Shown: piece after piece, positions 50,055 to 58,556 of the stretch
Layout: each line of letters opens with the position of its first letter
How positions within the stretch are numbered: the first letter of the stretch is position 1
Origin: Rossellomorea pakistanensis
GTDB taxonomy: Bacteria > Bacillota > Bacilli > Bacillales > Bacillaceae_B
Length of the DNA stretch: 64,000 bases
Reading direction: 5' to 3'
Assembly: GCF_016908495.1 (NCBI RefSeq)
Contig: NZ_JAFBDZ010000001.1
Coordinates: 62,001 to 126,000 of the forward strand
Program-made: the position numbers and the translations under genes
Notes under the pieces: model-generated
Database searches by the model: none
Told to the model about the DNA's origin: nothing
What the model saw: only the letters and a program-made list of their open reading frames with translations

Positions 50055-50270
50055 CTAAATATAACCTACGACTGGATTCATTCTTAATCTCCTCCTCTAA
50101 ATCAACTTGCCAGTAGCCCCAATTTCCTCCTAGTAGTATCATAGCTTAGCTTGTTATACGAGATCTTTGTCCCAACCAGCCTCAAACATGTTTCTACCAG
50201 TAGGGGGCGAACGGTTTAACTGACGGGATCCAAGTCCCACGGGCAGGGAGGTTCTACCCTGGCTACTGTT
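50055..50270 (-). mobile_element. IS110-type insertion sequence remnant (leader region plus first codons of transposase)
   Basis: On the minus strand GAGGAGGAG-ATTAAGA is followed by ATG (50081) and codons MNPVVGYI, then a stop at 50055. From memory many Bacillus IS110/IS116 transposases begin MNPVVGLDVxKG. Upstream on that strand lies about 190 nt of structured, comparatively GC-rich sequence (GGGACTTGGATCCCG, CGTTCGCCCCCTACTGG, TACTAGGAGG). Its position and length fit the non-coding end where IS110-family elements encode a bridge RNA. The rest of the element is missing. No search was possible. Confidence 0.4.
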
Positions 50271-50335
50271 ATAATAAGACCATAAAAAATGGTCAACCAG
50301 AAAAATCTAACATTCTGGTTAACCTAATAATACGA

Positions 50336-50375
50336 AAGGGGGCGTTGATCTAAGAAGGATAACGCCTCTTTTTGT
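50336..50375. repeat. GGGGCG array element forming a terminator-like hairpin
   Basis: GAAAGGGGGCGTTGATC, TAAGAAGGATAACGCC then TCTTTTTG. GGCGTT pairs with AACGCC, so the element could end transcription of the convergent DUF4386 gene. Confidence 0.6.
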
Positions 50376-50419
50376 TTAATACATAACTATTGGACAGATT
50401 TACATACCATACCTTCTTA

Positions 50420-51109
50420 TTAATTTGAATTGGAGTGCTGTATCGTTGGATTGAATCCAACGATAAACCAAATAGCCAAAACAAATTGTTGAAAGGCTAT
50501 TGGAATGTTTAACATCATGTAGATTGAATCCAGACCAATGAAACGAACCATAAATAATAAGCTTGCCATTATGGATAAGGTAGATCCAAGAACACCCCAA
50601 ACTGACAACCAAGATGGAATTAGTTTTGATTGGTAAAACGCGAAGTTTAATAAGAGCATTGCCAAAACAAATGTCAGTGTCGTTGCCATATGGTTCACCA
50701 AATCTCGCCCTGCTTGTAACAAACCGCCAATGGTCCGAAAATACGATACATCCAGATTTCCAACCTTTACAAATTCCTGGCTTAAGGTCAGTAGCAACAA
50801 AAGAATGATCACACCAATAATAATGAACACACCCGAAATAATGCCGAAAGCAACAGATCCAAGAGCAAAAATTTTATTATGCTGACTTAAAATCGGATAA
50901 ATCATGATAGGAACACCAACATATGCAACAACCATTAACAACTGGAAAAATGACCCTATTAGGACCTGGTTTTTATATGTAAAAGCCTTAGCGATGTAGT
51001 CCTCTCCATCTACAACAGGAACAACACTAAATATACCGGCTACTATCCCAGCTAATAACAACATTCCAGTAATTATTGCAGACCTTCTACCTGAATATGT
51101 ACTCTTCAC
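50420..51109 (-). CDS. DUF4386 domain membrane protein
   Basis: 229 aa, six membrane segments (ITGMLLLAGIVAGIFSVV; IGSFFQLLMVVAYVGVPIMIYP; VAFGIISGVFIIIGVIILLLLL; a long FVLAMLLLNFAFY; LSVWGVLGSTLSIMASLLFM; LAIWFIVGF). The start MKSTYSGRRSAIITGMLLL and the ending LAIWFIVGF(N) are typical of DUF4386 proteins, which are frequent in Bacillaceae and of unknown role. One of three genes on the minus strand in the array region. Confidence 0.8.
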   Translation of the reverse strand: MKSTYSGRRSAIITGMLLLAGIVAGIFSVVPVVDGEDYIAKAFTYKNQVLIGSFFQLLMVVAYVGVPIMIYPILSQHNKIFALGSVAFGIISGVFIIIGVIILLLLLTLSQEFVKVGNLDVSYFRTIGGLLQAGRDLVNHMATTLTFVLAMLLLNFAFYQSKLIPSWLSVWGVLGSTLSIMASLLFMVRFIGLDSIYMMLNIPIAFQQFVLAIWFIVGFNPTIQHSNSN

Positions 51110-51260
51110 CTTTTAACCTCCCAATAAATAGCCACTTTGTATAATGATATGACAGAAAAAGGTAAGATAAAACTGACATTTTAATATGATTGGACCAAAT
51201 GTTAATTTGAAAGGTCATTTGTAAGAATATTGATTAATGGATTGCTGACGTTGTTTAAGT

Positions 51261-51292
51261 GGTTATTCCATATAAGGGGGCTAGAACACAAG
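51261..51292. repeat. GGGGGC array element
   Basis: GTTATTCCATATAAGGGGGC then TAGAACACAAGAAG; matches 49943 (GTTATTCCATAATAGGGGGG). Confidence 0.55.
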
Positions 51293-51309
51293 AAGGAGGT
51301 GTTTATGAT

Positions 51310-51546
51310 TTGATTTTCAAAATCAAAATTTTCTTTTTATATTTATTATCATTTATTGGGTTCTACTTAGGCTTTATTCTGTTGAGTTCCCTTGCAGATA
51401 AGTACAACATCTCATTTTTGTACGTTGTAAATGTAAAAGAGGATGGAGTAGAAATTTTTCCAACGATATATACTTTTTTAATAATGTTTTTCTATATATT
51501 AGGTTCTCATAAATTGATTTCTAGGATGAAAGTGAAAGTTTTATAA
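51310..51546 (+). CDS. Small membrane protein
   Basis: 78 aa from a TTG 10 nt after AAGGAGG. Two membrane segments (FFLYLLSFIGFYLGFILLSSL; FPTIYTFLIMFFYILGSHKL) with a middle loop KYNISFLYVVNVKEDG. Family unknown. A longer in-frame form from 51259 would include the repeat element and is unlikely. Confidence 0.55.
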   Translation: MIFKIKIFFLYLLSFIGFYLGFILLSSLADKYNISFLYVVNVKEDGVEIFPTIYTFLIMFFYILGSHKLISRMKVKVL

Positions 51547-51580
51547 GAGTAATAAAAAATGTAAAAAACTACACTTAAAG

Positions 51581-51665
51581 TAACGGGTGCAATAGCTGAA
51601 AATCTGTCTGGTGATATTCGGCTTATTCTTTATTCAATTAAAGGGGGCAATAGTGGAAGATTCTA
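51581..51665. repeat. Two array elements (GGGTGC and GGGGGC types)
   Basis: TAACGGGTGCAATAGCTGAA at 51581, and TATTCAATTAAAGGGGGCAA at 51631. Confidence 0.55.
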
Positions 51666-51700
51666 ATTAAAGTCTTTTAAGATTATCTTGAATTCGAGTC

Positions 51701-51762
51701 TTCCACATAAAAGCGTATTTCTTGAATAAGAGATGCGTTTTCTTTATGTAAAGGGCCATTTA
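51701..51762. repeat. GGGCGC/GGGCCA array element, near-identical to 46879-46945
   Basis: GCGTATTTCTTGAATAAG, AGATGCGTTTTCTTTATG, TAAAGGGCCATTT. About 45 of 50 positions match the element at 46891-46940. Confidence 0.7.
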
Positions 51763-51950
51763 ATTTTTGTTACGTTGCTGTGAGATTGTGAAGGAATGTA
51801 CTTAAACTGAAGATGCAGTTTATTTTAATAAAAACAATATCCAAAGAGCATAAGGCTTGTTCGCTTCAGTTTCCTTATCATAGTAGTTTTATATTGTGGT
51901 TTATATCATAAGATTTAAGGAATAAATCAAAGAAATTTAGGAGGATAGTT

Positions 51951-52880
51951 ATGAAAGCAATTGTTTGCACAAAATACGGAACACCCGATGTTCTTCAGCT
52001 CAAAGAGGTAGAAAAACCTACTCCCAAGGACAATGAGGTACTGGTTAAAGTTCATGCGACAACAGTAACATCAGGGGACTGTAGAATTCGAAGTTTCAAT
52101 AGTCCTATCTTGGCATGGATCCCTCCTATGCGAATCTTCTTGGGTCTGAAAAAACCGAGAAAATCAATACTGGGGATGGAGTTAGCTGGGGAGATAGAGG
52201 AGATAGGGAAGAATATAAAAAAATTTAAAAAAGGCGACCAAGTTTTTGCGATGACGGGGATGAATTTTGGGGCTTATGCCGAGCACGTATGTTTGCCTGA
52301 AGACGGGGCAGTGGCAATAAAACCTACCAATATGACCTATGAGGAAGCTGCTGCAGTTTCTTTTGGAGGCACTACCGCCCTGCATTTTCTAAGAAAAGGA
52401 AATATCCAGGACGGACAAAAAGTTCTTATCTATGGAGCCTCAGGTTCGGTAGGGACCTCCGCAGTACAGCTTGCCAAATACTTTGGGGCAGAAGTTACTG
52501 GGGTATGCAGTGCCGCAAATTTTGAATTGGTGAAATCGCTTGGAGCTGATAAGGTAATTGATTATATAAAAGAGGATTTTACGAAAAGAGAAGAGCGTTA
52601 TGATATCATCTTTGATGCAGTAGGGAAGAGATCGAAATCAAATTCTAAGAGAGCACTAACTACGAACGGGACATACGTGTCAGTTGAAGGACAGGGGATA
52701 GCAAAGCAACGTACTGAAGATTTATTGTTCCTCAAAGAGCTTATTGAAAAGTTGAAGATAAAATCGGTAATTGATAAACGCTATCCACTAGAACAAATTC
52801 CAGAGGCTCATAGATATGTAGAAAAAGGACACAAAAAGGGAAATGTAGTAATAACTTTGGTTGATAATGACAAAACCTAA
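51951..52880 (+). CDS. MDR family NAD(P)-dependent oxidoreductase (quinone reductase-like)
   Basis: 309 aa. [80 protein letters not shown] (Rossmann GxGxxG type), [11 protein letters not shown]. Zinc ligands are not evident. Acts on an unknown carbonyl or quinone with NADPH. Different branch from the oxidoreductase at 3854. Ends in a short hairpin CAAAACCT/AAGGTTTTG overlapping the stop. Confidence 0.88.
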   Translation: MKAIVCTKYGTPDVLQLKEVEKPTPKDNEVLVKVHATTVTSGDCRIRSFNSPILAWIPPMRIFLGLKKPRKSILGMELAGEIEEIGKNIKKFKKGDQVFAMTGMNFGAYAEHVCLPEDGAVAIKPTNMTYEEAAAVSFGGTTALHFLRKGNIQDGQKVLIYGASGSVGTSAVQLAKYFGAEVTGVCSAANFELVKSLGADKVIDYIKEDFTKREERYDIIFDAVGKRSKSNSKRALTTNGTYVSVEGQGIAKQRTEDLLFLKELIEKLKIKSVIDKRYPLEQIPEAHRYVEKGHKKGNVVITLVDNDKT

Positions 52881-52987
52881 CAAGGTTTTGCACTTGACCG
52901 TTGTTCGCGTGCCTGGTCGTTATGTGTTTAATAATGTATAATTGTGAAGTTTTGTACTTAAACTTTCGGGTAGTATTTCCTATAATA

Positions 52988-53068
52988 ACGATATTCCGTA
53001 AACGGGCGCATTTCTTGAATAAGGAAATGTGCCTTTCTGCATGAAAAGGGCCATATTCTTGAATAAAT
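52988..53068. repeat. GGGCGC plus GGGCCA array element pair
   Basis: ATATTCCGTAAACGGGCGCA, TTTCTTGAATAAGG, AAATGTGCC, then ATGAAAAGGGCCATATTCTT and GAATAAA. Same two-part structure as 46879-46945. Confidence 0.7.
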
Positions 53069-53098
53069 CATTTTAGTTCTTAGGAAAACTAAAATGAG

Positions 53099-53527
53099 GT
53101 GATAATTATTAAAAAATTTGCGGTCTTGCTTATGGTTGGAATGCTATTAGTAATTTCTAATAGAACAGTAAATGCAAAAACAGAAACAATAAATGAAGCC
53201 GATACGGAATTATGCGAAACGGTTAAAATGGCACTTATAAGTAGCCTAAGAGAACCAGTAGATAAAGCAATTGTTGAAATCTACAAAGACGACGAAAATG
53301 CACCTGAAGGTCTTACTTGGGCTTCATATGATACAGAAATCCTTAAAATAAAACAGTTATATGGAGTTGGTGGATTATATGAGATGACGCTTAAAGTATA
53401 CCCTTACTATCGTGCTCATATGGGTTATGGGGAAGATGAAGTCGTGATAAATACAAGAGGGAAACTCATAAGTTATAAACACTTGAAAACATATCCTCGA
53501 ACTTCAACTAAAGGGAGCAAGAATTGA
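53099..53527 (+). CDS. DUF3888 family secreted protein
   Basis: 142 aa from the GTG at 53099; a rare ATT start at 53108 would have a better-placed GAGGTGAT. Signal peptide FAVLLMVGMLLVISNRTVNA. The mature region TELCETVKMALISSLREPVDKAI and the LKVYPYYRAHMGYGEDEVVI block are characteristic of DUF3888 proteins of bacilli, which are of unknown function. Followed by a clear terminator. Confidence 0.75.
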   Translation: MIIIKKFAVLLMVGMLLVISNRTVNAKTETINEADTELCETVKMALISSLREPVDKAIVEIYKDDENAPEGLTWASYDTEILKIKQLYGVGGLYEMTLKVYPYYRAHMGYGEDEVVINTRGKLISYKHLKTYPRTSTKGSKN

Positions 53528-53533
53528 ACAACG

Positions 53534-53562
53534 ATGGACTGTTTTTAGCAGTCCATTTTTCT
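53534..53562 (+). terminator. Terminator after the DUF3888 gene
   Basis: ATGGACTG and CAGTCCAT around TTTTTAG, then TTTTTC. Confidence 0.85.
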
Positions 53563-53662
53563 TGGTCTTTAATCAGTTATAAGGCAGGATAGTTAACCAG
53601 TATATTGAAATTTTTGGTATAATTACACCGTTGGAAAATGGAGAAATTAGGGGGATGATTTT

Positions 53663-54163
53663 ATGAAAAGAATTCCGTTGATATTTATTTTATTTAGTAT
53701 GTTATTTGTTATGGCAGCTTGTACATCGGATGAAACAGTTAAAAAAGAAATTGTTTTACCTGAAGATATTCCTGATTTTGTTCAAGTAAGTGATTTTAAA
53801 ACAATCGATTGGGAAAAGAAAGCAGTTGAGTTTGGTGATAGAGATATTATTGGAAATGAAAATAAATCAGGTGTTATTGGTGTAAATATGCCAAGTTTAG
53901 AAGTTCAAAAGTGGATGTGGCATCTTTGGGGAGTTGAAGACCTAGAAAACAAGAAATTAACGGTTGTTGGTTTTCATAAAGAAACAGAAACTGTCCATCA
54001 GATTTTAATAGATAGTTGGACTAAGGGACTTGGTGGACCAAACAATGGTGCAGATGCACATATGCCATCTAATGTAAAAATACCAGAGTCGGGAGAGTGG
54101 GCAATATTACTTTATACCGATGATACATTATTCGATATATTGGTTTATGAAATAATTGAATAG
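53663..54163 (+). CDS. Lipoprotein, DUF4871-like
   Basis: 166 aa with signal peptide ending FVMAACTSD (lipobox AAC). Mature segments GVIGVNMPSLEVQKWMWHLWGV, KLTVVGFHKETETVHQIL, GGPNNGADAHMPSNVKIP and GEWAILLYTDDTLFDILVYEI match my memory of the DUF4871 lipoprotein family of Bacillus. Tethered outside the membrane; function unknown. Confidence 0.7.
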   Translation: MKRIPLIFILFSMLFVMAACTSDETVKKEIVLPEDIPDFVQVSDFKTIDWEKKAVEFGDRDIIGNENKSGVIGVNMPSLEVQKWMWHLWGVEDLENKKLTVVGFHKETETVHQILIDSWTKGLGGPNNGADAHMPSNVKIPESGEWAILLYTDDTLFDILVYEIIE

Positions 54164-54213
54164 GTTTACAAGATACTTCTTCTTCAACTAAACCAGCTAA
54201 TAGTTAAGCTCAA

Positions 54214-54368
54214 GTGTTATTCCATAAAAGGGCGCTTAAATGTAATAAGAACAACTCCATTATTAATTGATGAGGTTTTATCTTCCTTAATTCTTTTTTA
54301 CTTAAACACTACATACTCAAAATACTTTTAAACTTAATAATCAACAAACAGGTTATATCTTGAATAAG
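54214..54368. repeat. Long composite array element 1
   Basis: GTTATTCCATAAAAGGGCGC, AATAAGAACAACTCCATTA, TTGATGAGGTTTTATCTTCC, then ACACTACATACTCAAAATAC, TTTTAAACTTAATAATCAAC and AAACAGGTTATATCTTGAAT. Shares the same order of blocks with 54980, 56461 and 57641. Confidence 0.75.
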
Positions 54369-54506
54369 GAAGAAAAAATAATTCACCTTGAAATGTAAAA
54401 GTTATGTTATAAAAAGAGAAACTTATTAGAAAAAAAAAAGGTAAATTATCTATTAAGATGATATGTTAAAGCAGGGCTATTTTTTTAACAAAGGTAGGAG
54501 ATTTCG

Positions 54507-54959
54507 GTGTCAATTAAATATGCTCACACAAACATTGTTGCAAAAGATTGGCGTAGATTGTCTGATTTTTATGTTAATGTTTTTGATTGTAAGCCTGTAT
54601 TTCCCGAAAGAGATCTTTCAGGCAAATGGATAGAAAAAGTAACTAATATAGACAATGTTAGTATTAAAGGCATCCATCTAACCTTACCTGGTTACGATGC
54701 AGGACCAACTTTAGAGATTTTTCAATATTATCCAGAAAACCCTGAGAGGCATCAATCAAATATTAGTTATCAAGGGTTTGGGCATATTGCATTTGTAGTG
54801 GATAATGTTGAAGAAGTTTTGAATAAGTTAATCGAATGCGGTGGAAAGAAATATGGAGCTTTAGAAAAAAAAGAGTACGAGTCCCTTGGAGTATTAACAG
54901 TTGTTTATGCAGAAGATCCCGAAGGGAATATTGTAGAGATACAGAATTGGAAAAAATAA
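54507..54959 (+). CDS. Glyoxalase/VOC family protein
   Basis: 150 aa from a GTG preceded by GTAGGAGA. Two beta-alpha-beta modules: KYAHTNIVAKDWRRLSDFYVNVFDCKPV and GFGHIAFVVDNVEEVLNKLIECGG, with EDPEGNIVEIQNW at the end. Metal ligands would be H at residue 7, H about 94 and E about 145. Substrate unknown. Confidence 0.85.
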   Translation: MSIKYAHTNIVAKDWRRLSDFYVNVFDCKPVFPERDLSGKWIEKVTNIDNVSIKGIHLTLPGYDAGPTLEIFQYYPENPERHQSNISYQGFGHIAFVVDNVEEVLNKLIECGGKKYGALEKKEYESLGVLTVVYAEDPEGNIVEIQNWKK

Positions 54960-54979
54960 ATAGTGTACTTTCCATTATT

Positions 54980-55142
54980 TACTCTACAATCAGGGGCTTT
55001 AATGAAATAAGAACAACACCCCATCATTAATTTGATAGGGCGTTTAATTTTCCTTATTTCTTTTCTTAGCTTGAAACACTACAAACTCAAAATACTATAA
55101 ACTTAATATTCCACAAACGTGCCATTTAATCTAATAAGAGGA
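54980..55142. repeat. Long composite array element 2
   Basis: ACTCTACAATCAGGGGCTTT, AATAAGAACAACACCCCATC, ATTTGATAGGGCGTTTAATT, ACACTACAAACTCAAAATAC, AACTTAATATTCCACAAACG, GTGCCATTTAATCTAATAAG. The ACACCCC/AGGGCGT arms form a hairpin. Confidence 0.75.
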
Positions 55143-55222
55143 TGCATAAAATACTACTTTTTTATGCATTCGTCAGGCTTCTTCGGTAGCTGAAAACGTT
55201 GATTCTTCAATGATGTATAAAA
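55143..55222. repeat. Second intergenic repeat family (GTCAGGCTT...), copy 2
   Basis: GCATAAAATAC, CTTTTTTATGCATTCGTCAG, GCTTCTTCGGTAGCTGAAAA, CGTTGATTCTTCAATGATG. Collinear with 47669-47750. Confidence 0.6.
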
Positions 55223-55248
55223 TCATTCATTGATGATAAAAAAAGAGA

Positions 55249-55288
55249 AAACGCCAAACCGTTGATAGAGAAGGGGTTGGCGTTTTTG
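55249..55288. terminator. Terminator between array element and plsC
   Basis: AAACGCCAA pairs with TTGGCGTTT around an 18-nt loop, then TTGC. Confidence 0.7.
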
Positions 55289-55387
55289 CAAACTTCATTT
55301 AGCGTTTGTGGTTATGCAAAAAATATTTGAAATTAACTTGCTATTCCTTATTACGGGTGGTGACAGCTTCGCTGGTACTCCCCCAAT

Positions 55388-55975
55388 TTAGTTATCCGTA
55401 TAATGCATTTTTTCTAGCTCTTTAATCTGGTTCATAACATATTGTGAAAGAGATGAGTAATCTGAAATGTCTAGATGACAAAAATTAATTTGTGGTCCAA
55501 TCACAATCTTTATGGGTGTTCGAAAACCTTTTTTTACCCCAATAATTACAATTGGAAGAATTGGGGTATTCGTTTTACGTGCTATAAAAGCTACTCCCTT
55601 TTTAGGTTGAACAATTTCTCCATTTTTACACCTTTTTCCCTCCGGAAAAATACCAAAAACTTCTCCATTGTTAATAACTTTTAAACCTTGGCGTACAGGA
55701 CGTATGACGATTCCACTATGGCGATCAACTGGAATCATATTAATGGAAGTAAAAAACCACTTTAAAAAACGATTATGAAATAATTCGGCTTTTGCCATAA
55801 AATGAATTTTTCGTTTTATCACACAAGATAATAGTATGGGGTCATAATTGCTTACATGGTTAGCAGCTATAATCAATGCGCTATGAGTGGGAACGTGTTC
55901 CAACCCGGTGATTTTAATACGGAATTTTAAATGTATAATTAATCTTGCGGCAGGTTTTAGTAAAGAATAAAGCAT
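55388..55975 (-). CDS. 1-acyl-sn-glycerol-3-phosphate acyltransferase (PlsC family)
   Basis: 195 aa. The acyltransferase motif NHVSNYD (HxxxxD), then FPEGKRCKNGEIV (motif III), and the PKKGVAFIARKTNTPILPIVI block. One N-terminal hydrophobic patch. Transfers an acyl group to lysophosphatidate or a related lipid at the membrane face. An essential plsC should exist elsewhere, so this is an accessory copy. Confidence 0.88.
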   Translation of the reverse strand: MLYSLLKPAARLIIHLKFRIKITGLEHVPTHSALIIAANHVSNYDPILLSCVIKRKIHFMAKAELFHNRFLKWFFTSINMIPVDRHSGIVIRPVRQGLKVINNGEVFGIFPEGKRCKNGEIVQPKKGVAFIARKTNTPILPIVIIGVKKGFRTPIKIVIGPQINFCHLDISDYSSLSQYVMNQIKELEKMHYTDN

Positions 55976-56066
55976 TCCATTTGCACTTCCAAGAGATTTT
56001 TTATTAATTTATAGTATGGTTTTGCTTAGGTTAAATTATAAGTGGTAATATTCACAAGAGTGTGGA

Positions 56067-56115
56067 TGCACCTATCGGGCATTTAAATATGCCTTTGATA
56101 TGGTGCTTTTTTATT
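56067..56115. repeat. GGGCAT array element with hairpin
   Basis: ACCTATCGGGCATTTAAATA, TGCCTTTGATATGGTGC then TTTTTTATTTGG. GGCATTTAAATATGCC is a perfect stem. Confidence 0.55.
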
Positions 56116-56152
56116 TGGAAAGGAGACTTGTAATAATCTATTATGTATTTAA

Positions 56153-56377
56153 ATGCGATTTGTCACGATAAGCCCAACTGCTCCATTTCCTGATTTACAA
56201 AATGTTAATAAATCTATGGAAGATATTACAACATTTGCAAAACAATCTGTAGATATTGCTCAACGGGTAGACGCTTCTACAGATAACCAAACTAATGGGT
56301 TCATGATGTTAAAAATCGCACCAATAATGGGAGCGGCTGCACTCGTACTAATCCAATTTTTACTTATTAAAAATTAA
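56153..56377 (+). CDS. Hypothetical protein with C-terminal membrane anchor
   Basis: 74 aa; an in-frame TAA directly before the ATG fixes the start, but no proper ribosome binding site lies at the usual distance (AAAGGAG is 30 bp upstream). Soluble helix MEDITTFAKQSVDIAQRVDAS followed by the membrane segment IAPIMGAAALVLIQFLLIK. It may be a damaged gene or a small tail-anchored protein. Confidence 0.4.
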   Translation: MRFVTISPTAPFPDLQNVNKSMEDITTFAKQSVDIAQRVDASTDNQTNGFMMLKIAPIMGAAALVLIQFLLIKN

Positions 56378-56404
56378 CCAGCTCAGTATATAGCTGAACT
56401 TAAA

Positions 56405-56435
56405 CTAAAAGGGTGCTTTTATTCATGTTAGTAAT
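56405..56435. repeat. GGGTGC array element
   Basis: CTAAAAGGGTGCTTTTATTC upstream of a longer composite. Confidence 0.45.
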
Positions 56436-56460
56436 TTCTAACATGTTAATGTAGATATGA

Positions 56461-56611
56461 TCTTGTCAATCGGGCGCTTTAATAGAATAACAACACCCCA
56501 TCATAAATTGACGGGGTGTTTTAATCTTCCTTATTTCTTTTCTTGAAAACTTCATATCCAAATGCTATTAAACTTATTCTTCAACAAACGGGCCAGATTG
56601 TTGAAGAATGG
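56461..56611. repeat. Long composite array element 3
   Basis: TCTTGTCAATCGGGCGCTTT, AATAGAATAACAACACCCCA, hairpin AACACCCC/GGGGTGTT (56491-56522), CTTATTTCTTTTCTTG, AAACTTATTCTTCAACAAAC, GGGCCAGATTGTTGAAGAAT. Same block order as elements 1, 2 and 4. Confidence 0.78.
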
Positions 56612-56763
56612 ATATAGATTTAAGACACAGATAGAACAATAGCAATCCAGAAGAAGTCTCTTCAAAAGTAATCTGATATAGTTGAAATGAGTATGAAAGT
56701 TTATGAGATGTGACAAGTAAAAGGCCGGAGAATATACCGGTTTTAAAAAAGGAGGGATAAATA

Positions 56764-57546
56764 ATGAAAACAACGCAATCAAAAGACGGCACAACGTTAG
56801 CTTATGATGTCTTTGGTAAAGGCCCTGCACTAATATTTATAACAGGAGCCACTTGTTTTCGCTCATTTGAACCGGTCGTGCATGATGCCAAAGTATTTGC
56901 AGAACAATTTACCGTCTACAATTATGATCGACGCGGGCGTGGTGACAGCGGTAATACACTACCGTACACAATTGAACGAGAACTAGAAGACATTGAAGCA
57001 ATGATTGACGCAGCTGGTGGTACGGCTTATGTTTATGGTCATTCATCGGGTGCCATTCTTGGGCTTGAAGCTGCCATGCGGCTAGGCGGCAAAGTGAGAA
57101 AGCTGGTTATGTATGACCCAGCCTATGCAAATGATGATGCAAATCAAAAAGAATTCAAAGAGTTGAGTCAAGGCTTATATAAACTTCTCTATAGCGGTAA
57201 GAATGACGAAGCGATAAGCATCTTCTTGGAAGGGATAGGCATACCTAAAGAAGTGATTACCGGTATGCGGCAATCACCACAATGGGAGACTATGGTGGCA
57301 CTCGCACCAACACTTGCATACGACACTACGTTAGCCATGGATCTACCACCTATTGCACGAGCTTCCCAACTAACTACACCAGCGCAGATTATTGTTGGCG
57401 AAGAAAGTCCTTCTTCTATACACGAGGTCGCGTACCAGCTGAGCGAAGGAATTCCAAACTCAGATTTCAGTATGCTTGAGGGACAGGATCATATGCCTAA
57501 CCCTGAAGTGGTGTTGACAATATTCTCGAAGTTTCTAAAACAGTAG
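56764..57546 (+). CDS. Alpha/beta hydrolase
   Basis: 260 aa, AGGAGGG 6-8 nt before the ATG. TTLAYDVFGKGPALIFITGA (oxyanion region), YGHSSGAI nucleophile elbow (GxSxG), IIVGEESPSSI, GQDHMPNP histidine. The base composition is visibly more GC-rich than its neighbours, with codons such as GGC and CGC, suggesting recent acquisition. Family-level prediction: esterase or thioesterase of unknown substrate. Confidence 0.88.
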   Translation: MKTTQSKDGTTLAYDVFGKGPALIFITGATCFRSFEPVVHDAKVFAEQFTVYNYDRRGRGDSGNTLPYTIERELEDIEAMIDAAGGTAYVYGHSSGAILGLEAAMRLGGKVRKLVMYDPAYANDDANQKEFKELSQGLYKLLYSGKNDEAISIFLEGIGIPKEVITGMRQSPQWETMVALAPTLAYDTTLAMDLPPIARASQLTTPAQIIVGEESPSSIHEVAYQLSEGIPNSDFSMLEGQDHMPNPEVVLTIFSKFLKQ

Positions 57547-57640
57547 CTTGCCCGGCATTATGAAAATGTGTCTCCGGGAATGCCTTGAAAGACAATTTAA
57601 GCATTCTAATGTAGATTATGATTAGAAACATTAAGCACTT

Positions 57641-57800
57641 ATTAAAGAATAGGGCGCATTAAAGTAATCCTAACAACATCCCATCATTAATTTGTTGTGG
57701 TGTTTAATCTATCTTATTTCTTTGTTTGGCTTGAACACTACCTACACAAAACCTTTTAAACTTAATATTGAACAAACGGGCCAGATTCTTGAGTACTATA
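57641..57800. repeat. Long composite array element 4
   Basis: AAGAATAGGGCGCATTAAAG, AACAACATCCCATCATTAAT, TTGTTGTGGTGTTTAATCTA, GAACACTACCTACACAAAAC, CTTAATATTGAACAAACGGG, CCAGATTCTTGAGTACT. Same block order as element 3. Confidence 0.78.
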
Positions 57801-58063
57801 TAGTGGGAAGTCAGAATTTTGAAATAATTGTTATTAAGTTAACGGCCTGGTTATTTACTTTCAGGATAAATGTTATATGTTGGTATAAGTCTTGGAGATG
57901 CACTAGAAACGGAGCCAGCACGATCAGGGATTATTTAAACACTTCTTACTCGAAAATTTATTGAAAAAGAATCATGTTTTTGTCTCAAAAAAATAGGAGA
58001 AATTCTTTTCACCAAATAATAAGCTTATAAGTGTATTGAATCATCTTATTAGGAGGGATATTT

Positions 58064-58468
58064 TTGAAAGGTAATATTAACAAGCTTGTCTTTGCATTTT
58101 TTATTTGCTTAACAGCCGTGGTTACTGTTGCTACTCCATCATCGGCTGATTATGACTATGGAGGTATCTATGGTTGGTATAATTTCAAAACAGGGGATGG
58201 ATTATGGGACGGAAGCATGACAGCAAGAAGCGGAGATAATGTAGACGTAACAATCATGTGGGAAACAAGCGATAAGTTAAAAGTTAGATTATGTAGTGCA
58301 GCAACAGGTAATTGTACTGCTTATAGATACCTTACAAGAGGTGGTTTATATTATGAACAAACAGTGACGTTCACTAATATGGTAGCAGGAAGTTATTATG
58401 GAGATGTTGTGAATGCTACAAGCTCAAGAAGAGTGAATGGTAAGATTCGGTTTTTAACCTTTCGTTAA
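58064..58468 (+). CDS. Secreted GDGxWDG protein, paralogue 2
   Basis: 134 aa from a TTG 8 nt after AGGAGGG. Signal peptide to about residue 30 (VFAFFICLTAVVTVA, SSA cleavage). The mature domain has TGDGLWDGSMTARSGDNVDV, KLKVRLCSAATGNC, TFTNMVAGSYYGDVVNA, RRVNGKIRFLTF. Clear homology to the 47191 gene over the whole mature region, including both cysteines. Roughly half of the aligned residues are identical by eye, so this is not a recent duplicate. Function unknown. Confidence 0.7.
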   Translation: MKGNINKLVFAFFICLTAVVTVATPSSADYDYGGIYGWYNFKTGDGLWDGSMTARSGDNVDVTIMWETSDKLKVRLCSAATGNCTAYRYLTRGGLYYEQTVTFTNMVAGSYYGDVVNATSSRRVNGKIRFLTFR

Positions 58469-58500
58469 ATTTTCCTCAATCTTGACAATGTATTTTTATA

Positions 58501-58556
58501 TTCAAATCTTCGCGAAAAGGGCGCTAGTATTTAATAGGCTGCTACGGCAGTCTTTT
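58501..58556. repeat. GGGCGC array element
   Basis: TTCAAATCTTCGCGAAAAGG followed by GCGCTAGTATTTAATA, then a hairpin GACTGCCGTAGC-type (GCTGC/GCAGT). Directly follows the secreted protein gene. Confidence 0.55.

Noticed and set aside
50085..50270. Structured stretch considered as a cobalamin riboswitch
   Set aside because: No B12-box consensus on either strand; the start codon and peptide that follow fit an IS110 end better.
57692..57964. 90-codon frame after the alpha/beta hydrolase
   Set aside because: Most of it lies within composite repeat element 4; not protein-like.
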